From a virus, in the IMG/VR virus record IMGVR_UViG_3300032246_000338, positions 1 to 40,613 of that record: a stretch of DNA of 40,613 nt. The stretch is one strand, 5' to 3'. Both the position numbers and the translations under genes were made by a program. The notes beneath the pieces are model-generated. The model saw nothing but the letters and a program-made list of their open reading frames with translations. It had not been told where the DNA came from and made no database searches. Positions 11,983 through 20,400 of this stretch are shown here, piece by piece; positions within the stretch are counted from its first letter, which is position 1; each line of letters begins with the position of its first letter.

Positions 11983-13848
11983 ATGGGACGCAAGGCTGGA
12001 AAACAGACTTATACTAAGGAAGATGCTCAGGCTAAGGTATTAGCCCTTCTGGAGCAAGGTGCCACCGTCACAGCCGCTATGGCTGCCGTTGACCGTCAGG
12101 ACACCGCCTTCCGCCAATGGACAATGCAGAACGCCGACTTCAAAGAGGCTTCAGATAAAGCACGCCTGGCGGGTAAAGGTATTAAGGCTGACCTAGCCGA
12201 GATGAAGGATATGCCCTTTGCGGAGTTCTCTGAGACCTTCCTGGGTTCTAAACTGTTTAACCATCAATTGGACTGGATTGACCTCATGGAGGGCAACACT
12301 CCTAGATGGCTACCTGCTGGTATGATTTATGAACCAGGCGACCCTGCCCGTGTGCTTATCAATGTGCCACCTGAGCACGCCAAGTCAACCACAATCACAA
12401 CTAACTATGTGACCTACAAGATTGTGACCAATCCCAACACTAGAGTAATCATTGTCTCTAAGACTCAGGGTATGGCTCGTAAGTTTTTGGGTGCTATCAA
12501 AACCCGACTTTCCCACCCTGGATATGTTAAACTCCAGACGGCTTTTGGCCCTAATGGTGGGTATAAGGCAGATGCTACACAATGGTCTGCTGATATGATT
12601 TATCTAGGTACAGGTCGCGACTCTGGCGAAAAAGACCCTACGGTACAAGCACTGGGTTTTGGGTCCCAGATATACGGAGCACGTGCCGACCTGATTATCC
12701 TAGATGACGTGGTGATGGGTTCCAATGCTCATGAGTGGGAAAAGCAAATTGAGTGGCTTCAGAAAGAAGTTATCACTCGCTTAGGCCGTCATGGTAAACT
12801 TGTCATAGTAGGGACGCGTGTTTCATCTGTAGACCTCTACAAGATGATTAGAGATGGTTCACAATGGACTGGTGGCAAAAGCCCCTTTACTTATTGTGCC
12901 ATGCCAGCAGTTCTCCAATTTGATGATAAGCCAAAAAACTGGAAGACACTCTGGCCAGAAACAGACCAACAAGAAAATGATTTGGACGATGTACTCGAAA
13001 ATGGATTATACCCCAAGTGGGATGGACCCTCGCTCTTTAAGCGTCGCTCTGAGGTCGCTCCGTCTGTATGGGCTATGGTCTACCAGCAAGAAGATGTCCA
13101 AGAAGACTCAATCTTCTCACCTACCTGTATTGCAGGTTCAGTCAACGGAATGCGAAAGCGCGGACCGCTAAAGGCTGGTACCCCTGGGCATCCCCAGTAT
13201 GTAGAAGGTTATACTATCATTGGTCTTGACCCTGCTATGGCAGGTGCTACGGGTGCTGTGGTATGTACCTACAATAGAGCAGATGGACGCATCTATGTCC
13301 TAGACTGTATCAACATGACCGACCCAAGTCCTGCAAAGATTCAATCTTTGATAGAGGAGTGGGTCGAGAAGTACCGCCCGCAAGAACTACGTATTGAAAT
13401 TAACGCACACCAAAAGGCTTACGCCCTAGATGATGACTTGAGAGCCTATCTAGCATCCTATGGGTGCCAGTTGAACTCACACTTCACAGGCAAGAACAAG
13501 TGGGACACATCATTTGGTGTAGCGTCAATGTCTATGTTGTTTGGCAATACCCGTGATGGGCGTTTTCAAGACAACAACATTATCGAACTACCCAGCAACG
13601 AAGGTTCTGAAGGACTCAAAACCCTAGTGCAAGAACTTATTACCTGGAAACCAGATACTAAGAACCCAACAGACTGTGTTATGGCCCTATGGTTTGCTAT
13701 TATCCGTATACGCGAGATGATGCAGCAAAGCAGTAACGCATCTAAGTGGATGCAAAACCGATGGACAACACAAGCACAAGCATCAAGACGACAAGCAGTT
13801 AACTTAGACGAGGCCTTTGCAGAGCAATGGTCCACTACATACGGATAG
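11983..13848 (+). CDS. terL: Terminase large subunit with N-terminal HTH extension
   Basis: 621 aa. The ATPase shows INVPPEHAKSTT (variant Walker A, about 126-137) and DLIILDDVV (Walker B, about 236-244). The RNase-H-like nuclease shows YTIIGLDPAMAG (Asp416), LRIEINAHQK and TDCVMALWFAI. This motor translocates DNA into the prohead through the portal and cuts the concatemer. The first 65 residues (QAKVLALLEQGATVTAAMAAVDRQ, split by a turn) resemble a small-terminase HTH, and no separate small subunit gene is visible, so the two functions may be fused. GATAGGAT precedes the ATG. Confidence 0.93.
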   Translation: MGRKAGKQTYTKEDAQAKVLALLEQGATVTAAMAAVDRQDTAFRQWTMQNADFKEASDKARLAGKGIKADLAEMKDMPFAEFSETFLGSKLFNHQLDWIDLMEGNTPRWLPAGMIYEPGDPARVLINVPPEHAKSTTITTNYVTYKIVTNPNTRVIIVSKTQGMARKFLGAIKTRLSHPGYVKLQTAFGPNGGYKADATQWSADMIYLGTGRDSGEKDPTVQALGFGSQIYGARADLIILDDVVMGSNAHEWEKQIEWLQKEVITRLGRHGKLVIVGTRVSSVDLYKMIRDGSQWTGGKSPFTYCAMPAVLQFDDKPKNWKTLWPETDQQENDLDDVLENGLYPKWDGPSLFKRRSEVAPSVWAMVYQQEDVQEDSIFSPTCIAGSVNGMRKRGPLKAGTPGHPQYVEGYTIIGLDPAMAGATGAVVCTYNRADGRIYVLDCINMTDPSPAKIQSLIEEWVEKYRPQELRIEINAHQKAYALDDDLRAYLASYGCQLNSHFTGKNKWDTSFGVASMSMLFGNTRDGRFQDNNIIELPSNEGSEGLKTLVQELITWKPDTKNPTDCVMALWFAIIRIREMMQQSSNASKWMQNRWTTQAQASRRQAVNLDEAFAEQWSTTYG

Positions 13849-13856
13849 GAAATAAA

Positions 13857-14309
13857 ATGGCAACATCAGGAAACATGAAACCAATGAGACGTGATAGCAA
13901 CGGTAAAGAAACACTCAAGCCAGCACGTGGGGTTGCACGAAAAGGAACAACATCAACAGTAAAACCTATGAAAAAATACCCATTAGATTCTATTGCCAAT
14001 GCAAAGAAGCCTAACAAAATGGAAAAAATTATTCAGGATGTAACAAACCGTTACCGCGTAACAGCACGTGAAGCACGTGACATTGTTACAGCAGCAGGAA
14101 CAGCATTTCAGGCTGACCAAGGTGCAGCAATCAAGGCCCACGGCGGCCAAGGCGTTGCTAGCGGTCCAGCAGGAAAGAACTTTGTTAAGCAGGTTAAAGA
14201 AACTGCAATTGCAGCAGCAACTGGTAAAAAAGGAACAACATCTGATTATGTTCCACAATACAAAAATCAAGTAGTTGGAATGTACAGAAAAGGTACAAAG
14301 CGTAAGTAA
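13857..14309 (+). CDS. Basic hypothetical protein between terminase and portal, 150 aa
   Basis: ATG 13857 follows AGGAAA; the upstream frame from 13827 lies inside terminase. Lys/Arg-rich at both ends with a central helical part (MEKIIQDVTNRYRVTAREAR) and a Gly/Ala-rich linker. It could be a packaging accessory or a minor virion protein. A gap of 68 bases with AGGA follows before portal. Confidence 0.65.
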   Translation: MATSGNMKPMRRDSNGKETLKPARGVARKGTTSTVKPMKKYPLDSIANAKKPNKMEKIIQDVTNRYRVTAREARDIVTAAGTAFQADQGAAIKAHGGQGVASGPAGKNFVKQVKETAIAAATGKKGTTSDYVPQYKNQVVGMYRKGTKRK

Positions 14310-14377
14310 TAGCGCTATCGCACCAAGTTGAATGAGCAAAACAAAAGAAGTAATTAACTTTAATCGTTAGGACAATA

Positions 14378-16144
14378 ATGGCATTATCAATGGAACAAGT
14401 AGCAGCACGCGTTGAAGCGTTGCGCTACCGCAACCACGAACGAGATGCTCGTAACCTTAACGTACTTGCAGTCCGTAAGGGCCAGATTGCCTCAGTTTAC
14501 CCTGAGTTCTTCCCAGAGGGCGTAGATGCCAACGTAGTAGCAAACTTTATTGATGTGGTTGCACGCGACCTTTCTGAGGTCATGGCTCCACTCCCAGCAA
14601 TCAACTGCTCTGCTGCTAACTCTGTTAGCGATAAGGCTCGTACCTTTGCTGACAAGCGTACCCGTATTGCCTCTAACTACTTTGTCCACTCTGACCTATC
14701 GGTGCAGATGTACTCAGGTGCGGATTGGTATCTCACATATGGTTTTGTTCCGTTCATGATTGAACTGGACGAAGAAAGCAAGTTGCCGCGTATCCGCGTA
14801 GAAAATCCAATTGGGGCTTACCCAGAATTTGACCGCTACGGACGTTGTGTGGCATTTGCAAAACGCTATATGATGACCCTTGGAGAACTTGTTTCACAGT
14901 TTCCAGAGTATGAAACTCAAATCCTTGGCCGTGATGGATATAAGCAAGACCTGCATGCGCAGGTTGAAATGGTTCGTTATTACGACAAGGACCAGTCTGT
15001 AATTTATTTACCTAGAAAAGGTAATTTAGTTTTATCTAGCGCATTGAATCCAATGGGCAAGATGATGGTTGTCGTAGCGCGTAAGCCGTCTATTGATGGC
15101 GAGATGCGTGGACAATTCGACGACGTATTAGGTATTCAACTTCTCCGCAACCGTTTCGCCCTATTGGCAATGGAAGCAGCAGAGAAAAGTGTTCAGGCAC
15201 CAATCGTACTACCACAAGACGTTCAAGAACTCCAGTTGGGTGGAGATGCGGTTATTCGTACCTCCAACCCAGCGGGCGTTCGTCGTGTCGAATTAAACAT
15301 TCCACAAGGCGCGTTCACAGAAGCACAACTCCTTAACCAGGAACTTCGCTCAGGTACTCGTTATCCAGAAGGACGTTCTGGTAACATTGATGCAAGCATC
15401 GTTACAGGTCAAGGTGTACAGGCACTTATGGGTGCCTTTGATACACAGGTCAAATCAGCACAGGCAATCTTTGCTGCTGCTCTACGCGATGTTGTTTCTC
15501 TCTGCTTTGAAGTAGATGAGAAGATTTTTCCAATGGAAAAGACAATCCGTGGTGTTGACTCTGGTAGCCCATACGAGATTACATACAAGCCAATCAAGGA
15601 CATCAAGGGTGACTACTCTGCAGATGTCCGCTATGGCATGCTTGCTGGTCTTAACCCAGCACAAGGACTTATTTTTATGCTTCAGGCTCTTGGTGGTGGA
15701 CTCATCTCCAAAGATATGGCAATGCGTGAACTTCCATTCACCGTTAACGTAACTCAAGAACTTGAAAAGATTGAAATCGAAAACATGCGTTCATCACTGC
15801 TTAGTGGTATTACCGCAATGGCTCAGGGTATTCCGCAGATGGCCACACAAGGTGGAGACCCAGCATCTATCGTAACTAAGATTGCGGGAGTAATTTCTGC
15901 ACGTCAAAAGGGTCAAACCCTTGAAGAGGCTATTGCCAACGTGTTTGCTCCTCAGCAACCAGTTCCTCCTGCTGGTGCTGCAACTTCTCCTGTTGAGCAG
16001 CCGTCCCCTGTTCCAGGCGCGGCTCCAGTGGGAGGTTCTCCTCAAGGTTTAGCAGCACCTACACCTCCACCAGATTTACAAACAATTTTATCCACACTCA
16101 GTGGTAATGGCAAGGCTTCGGGACGAGTAACACTTAAGGGATAA
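14378..16144 (+). CDS. Portal protein
   Basis: 588 aa. Size, location directly after terminase, and segments such as NPIGAYPEFDRYGR, a hydrophobic stem region, and NQELRSGTRYPEGRSGNID with VTGQGVQALMGAFDTQ match actinophage/podophage portal proteins. It forms the dodecameric ring at one capsid vertex for DNA passage and tail attachment. The C-terminal 70 residues are Pro/Gln/Ala-rich and probably disordered inside the capsid. Confidence 0.88.
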   Translation: MALSMEQVAARVEALRYRNHERDARNLNVLAVRKGQIASVYPEFFPEGVDANVVANFIDVVARDLSEVMAPLPAINCSAANSVSDKARTFADKRTRIASNYFVHSDLSVQMYSGADWYLTYGFVPFMIELDEESKLPRIRVENPIGAYPEFDRYGRCVAFAKRYMMTLGELVSQFPEYETQILGRDGYKQDLHAQVEMVRYYDKDQSVIYLPRKGNLVLSSALNPMGKMMVVVARKPSIDGEMRGQFDDVLGIQLLRNRFALLAMEAAEKSVQAPIVLPQDVQELQLGGDAVIRTSNPAGVRRVELNIPQGAFTEAQLLNQELRSGTRYPEGRSGNIDASIVTGQGVQALMGAFDTQVKSAQAIFAAALRDVVSLCFEVDEKIFPMEKTIRGVDSGSPYEITYKPIKDIKGDYSADVRYGMLAGLNPAQGLIFMLQALGGGLISKDMAMRELPFTVNVTQELEKIEIENMRSSLLSGITAMAQGIPQMATQGGDPASIVTKIAGVISARQKGQTLEEAIANVFAPQQPVPPAGAATSPVEQPSPVPGAAPVGGSPQGLAAPTPPPDLQTILSTLSGNGKASGRVTLKG

Positions 16145-16146
16145 CA

Positions 16147-16713
16147 ATGACAACGCTAGTAGCAATCCAGGGTGACGGATGGTCGGTACTAGGATGCGAT
16201 TCAAGACTCAGTGATGAGCATGGTCGTTTTCAAATTGCAAAGACACCAAAAATAGTAGATAATAACGGTGTATTAATTGCGGGATGCGGCTCATCACGGG
16301 CCAGCAATATCTTGCATTATGGCTATGTACAACCTAAGCCAACAGTTAGAGAAGATTTAAACATTTACATGACAATGAAGTTTATACCGCAAATGCGTAA
16401 AAACTTTGTAGATGCTGGCATAGACATGAAAGAGGACGGCGATGTCGCACTTATTGATGGCGGATTCCTCATATCCGTCAAAGGGCAAGTTTTTTCGGTT
16501 TCTGAAGATTATTCGTGGGATACTGATATTCGTAACGTGTATGTCATGGGCAGTGGTGGCGATGTTGCCCTCGGTGCGTTGGCAGCGTTGGGTGTGGAAA
16601 AAGTAAAGACTATTAATCAAGCAGAGAACATTGTTCGTAAGGCAATTGCTATTGCAATCCAATATGACAATATGTGCTCTGAACCAATTCATATATTTAA
16701 ACAATACGCATAG
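16147..16713 (+). CDS. Proteasome beta/HslV-like Ntn hydrolase, candidate prohead protease
   Basis: 188 aa. After removal of Met it starts TTLVAIQGDGWSVLGCDSR, placing Thr at position 1 and Asp at 17, with Lys at 31 and 34 near the family position 33; GSGGDVALGALAAL resembles the helix after the proteasome substrate channel. These are the catalytic features of the N-terminal threonine hydrolases. It lies directly after portal where head-maturation proteases usually sit, and three bases separate the genes. It may cleave scaffold or capsid proteins, or act on host targets. Other Ntn amidases are possible. Confidence 0.78.
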   Translation: MTTLVAIQGDGWSVLGCDSRLSDEHGRFQIAKTPKIVDNNGVLIAGCGSSRASNILHYGYVQPKPTVREDLNIYMTMKFIPQMRKNFVDAGIDMKEDGDVALIDGGFLISVKGQVFSVSEDYSWDTDIRNVYVMGSGGDVALGALAALGVEKVKTINQAENIVRKAIAIAIQYDNMCSEPIHIFKQYA

Positions 16714-16721
16714 GAGTAAAC

Positions 16722-17207
16722 ATGGGTGGAAAAGGAAGCGGTGGCGCTAACGGCGGACCACAGTACAATCCAGCAAATGTTTCTGGTACTGGCGGAGCAG
16801 GACAAAGTGGTAACTATACTGGCTTTGGCTACGGCAAGAATCAAGAAGTAAATAACCAGCGTATACAGGGGAATCAAGCAATGGCATCTGCTCAAGCAGC
16901 AACACCATCTGCACCAGCAGAACCTTACGCAGGCGTTAACATGCCAAAACTAAACACACTCTTTGACCCAACTACACGCCCTAATGAACCAATCACAGCA
17001 GGTGTAGACTTTGGCCCTGGCCCAGGAAGTGAAGCACTCCCACAGGGATTGATGAACAATACTCGCATTGACGAGAATGCAAAGATTGCTGCGCAGTATC
17101 TACCAGATTTGGCAATGGCTGCTAGGTCTGCAGATGCTCCAGATTCATTTAAGAACTTTGTAAATTACCTCATCCAGAACAGTCAGAGTGCAGCACAGAA
17201 TGGTTGA
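16722..17207 (+). CDS. Gly/Ala/Asn-rich virion-region protein, 161 aa
   Basis: The N-terminal 60 residues are Gly/Asn-rich and disordered (MGGKGSGGANGGPQYNPANV). The C-terminus is helical (DENAKIAAQYLPDLAMAARS). Ribosome site AGGAG precedes the ATG. Probably a minor structural or assembly factor from its position; no family recognised. Confidence 0.65.
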   Translation: MGGKGSGGANGGPQYNPANVSGTGGAGQSGNYTGFGYGKNQEVNNQRIQGNQAMASAQAATPSAPAEPYAGVNMPKLNTLFDPTTRPNEPITAGVDFGPGPGSEALPQGLMNNTRIDENAKIAAQYLPDLAMAARSADAPDSFKNFVNYLIQNSQSAAQNG

Positions 17208-17409
17208 TTCTACTTGGATGCCTGGTAGCCTCTTTGACAACATTGACAAGTTTGCTAATTCGCTTGGGTATCAGAACTCAGCAATTGCAATTGAACTTGC
17301 TATGATGTCTTGGAAGTCACCAGATGAGCGAGACGCTTTCATCACTAGTATTACTGGTGAAGACCCAAAGGGCGGCACTGAAAAAAATTATATTAAACAA
17401 AACTTCTAG
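17200..17409 (+). CDS. Hypothetical protein, 69 aa
   Basis: ATG 17200 overlaps the end of the preceding gene; GTG 17188 is an alternative start. Reads MVDSTWMPGSLFDNIDKFAN and contains a helix SAIAIELAMMSW. Virion-region protein of unknown function. Confidence 0.6.
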   Translation: MVDSTWMPGSLFDNIDKFANSLGYQNSAIAIELAMMSWKSPDERDAFITSITGEDPKGGTEKNYIKQNF

Positions 17410-17418
17410 GGGGTAGGC

Positions 17419-20400
17419 ATGGCAGTATTTAATTCATTCCTATCTACACTGGGTACGGGACTAAAGACCATTACAGGTGGCGGAGACTACCTTAGTGAAG
17501 AAGAAAGAAAAAAGCAAGAGGCACTTAATGCAACCATTAAAGATGCTATTGCAACTACTGATAAGATAACTTCTAATATACCTGGAAACAAAATTGCAAA
17601 GGCTGCTACTAAAGTTAGTGCAGATTTTCTTTTACGTGCTGCAAAGAAATTTAATGACAATATTTACTCACCTTTAATTTCTAAACCAATTTCTACTCTT
17701 GGCCTTTTGACAGATAAGAGTTCACCTCTTTACAAAAAAGGTCAATACGAAGAAGGTTTTCAATTTTCTGATATCAAAGCAGCGTATGACCGTTCTGCTA
17801 AAGTATCAGCAATGCAGGCTCTTACTAAGTCTAGCCTAGTACCATTAGTACCACAAGCAGTCCTTTCTTATGGCAAAATTGACCTTAACGATGTAAACCT
17901 GTGGAATGATGAAAGCATCAAAAAGAATTTTGTTGATAACGCTGTTGGTCGCTGGTTTACTGGTATAGGCGACCTTGTTGTTGGCTCAAAAGGTATTACA
18001 GCATTTGGCAAGATTGCCAAGGTTGCTGCAGTTACTACAATAGCCAAACCACTTGGTTTATACACCAAAGGCAAGACAGTTGAACAACTTGCAGCGGACA
18101 TGGAAACTGGCATTCTACACGGTGCTACTAATGGCGCTCAGGGAACTCAAACAGTTTCTGGCAGCCATGCTCTCTTGCTTGCTGGCACAAAAGACTGGGG
18201 AGTAATTGAGGACCTAGTTTCCAAGTACAGTACCAATGAAAGATTGATTCCAATCATTCATGATGCAACTGATGCCAATGTAGTAAAAGATTTAATTCTT
18301 GCCGATAAAGGCAACTCTGCAGCACTAGAACGCCTTGCTGCAACAGCAAGTGATAAATTATTTGATATGAGCAATGTTAAGGCTCAAATTAAAAATAAAG
18401 TTATCCAAGACGGAATAGTGCCAATGCCAACTGGTCCTAGTGCCCTGCGCTTGCAAAAAGCATTTGATGATGCTATTGCTAGCAACCCACAATTCAAAAG
18501 AATCAAAGATGCATTTTTTGATGATAGTTATAATCCACTTGTTGGCGGTAAAGAATTTTTCCCTATAGAACCAACCATTGGCAAAGAACTCTTTATCAAG
18601 GGTGAAGGAAAACTTCGCAGTGCAAAGTCTGCAATCCGTAACCGCGAGTATGATGCTTTTACTCCTAAACCAGGAACCGCAAGAGCGGCATTTGCAGAAA
18701 CCACAATTGGCGAGACCCTTGGTGGTCTTGTGATGAAAGGTGTTCGCCTTGCTGGCCGTGGCACAGAAGCACTACCAACTGGATTTGTATCTTTCTCTGG
18801 TATGCGTCCACTACAAGCACGCGTTGAACTTAAAGGCTTTCTTGACAACCTAGAATTGCTCAGAGATGGTAATGCAAAAATTGTAACAGGTTTTGCCAAT
18901 GGACAAAAAGTTGAAGAAAAAGTTTCAATTGTCCGACAGCGCATGGAAGCACAATACCTTGCCACTCTTGGACAAGAATCTATTATTCAGGTCAACGCCC
19001 TTAAGGCAATTGACACTCAAATTGGTAACATGCTTGCGTTCAAGGCTGGCAAGTATAACCTAAAAGAAATTGATTCTTACGTATCTAGATTTCAAATGAA
19101 TACAAGCAAAGGCATTCAGTCTGCAAAGACCAATGGATTTGGTATTGGACACGACGGCAACGTTTCATTGATTGACCCACAGACAGTCCGTCAACTTGCT
19201 GATTCCTATCGCTTTACTCCTTGGGACGATATTGAGCGCCAACTAAACATTGAGACTGCCAAAGGAATAAAAAGCACAGGTCGTAAAGCGCAACGTCTTC
19301 GTCGAGATGTATTTCAGGAACTAAACAGCCTTTGGTCATATGACGTACTTGCACGCCCATCATATGCTTTTAAACAATCTCTGTTTGAACCTATTATTAG
19401 TGCTGGGCTTTCACAAGGTATTCACTTTGTTTACAATGACATCATTCGTGGTGGCTTAAGCATGACAGCAAAAAACACTTATAACTTTGCTAATGATTTT
19501 TTAAAACGAAAAATAACTAATCGTTCTGAATACAAGGCTGTTGCCAGCAATGTAACTGATAAGTCTAAGGCGCTTGAACTCGCAATTCGCATTAAGGCAA
19601 CTGCCCAGGCATCGGTAGAAGAACTGCTAACAACTGCTTCTCCAGCAACTAAGGCTCAACATCTTACTGCTGCTCAAAAAGAATTAAAGACTGCATCAAA
19701 GATTGTTGATGGCATTGAACTAGATTTGCGCGATGCAATGGTTCCTTATGGTGGCCTTGAAGCAGTACCTAGCATGGCAACCCTTGAACGCAGATTAGCA
19801 TACCTTGAGACCCAACCTAGTGCTGCTGCTAAGATTTCAGATATAGCAGATGCTAAGGCTGCAATAAAAAACTATAAAGATGTTATTGCAAAGTTAGCAA
19901 CCAACAAGCAAGTTATCATGGATGCTGACAAGGCTGTTGAAGATGCATACATTAAGATTGATGCTGCCGTCAAAGAACTTGGCGAAGCAAGAGTAAAGCA
20001 GGCAGATGTATTTGGTAAGAGCGCAAAATTTAAAGAACGCTATTATTCAAAAGAAAAGCATACTTTTATTATTAAGGGACAACAAGTATCTGTTGATTCA
20101 TTCGTGCAGGAGCAATCCTCAGGAGGAGTTAATAACTTTACCTCTGCTATCCGTGAAGAGACAAAAAACGGCCGCACTAATACACTTACCTTCTTGGGCG
20201 AGATAGCAACTGGGCAGACAGCGTCGCTAATAAAGCGTAAAGCACCACTTGCAAAAATTAGTATTACTGACCCAGCATATTTTGAAGAACTTGCCCATAT
20301 TGCAAATCGTCAATATCGTGGCGATAAACTTATGGATTTAATTTTTGCCGAAACTTCAATGGATGACATTCTTGCTTGGTCTAAGACCGATGCTGGTAAG

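Noticed and set aside
14332-14370. 12-codon frame MSKTKEVINFNR between two late genes
   Set aside because: Too short to support; no ribosome site of its own was evident.
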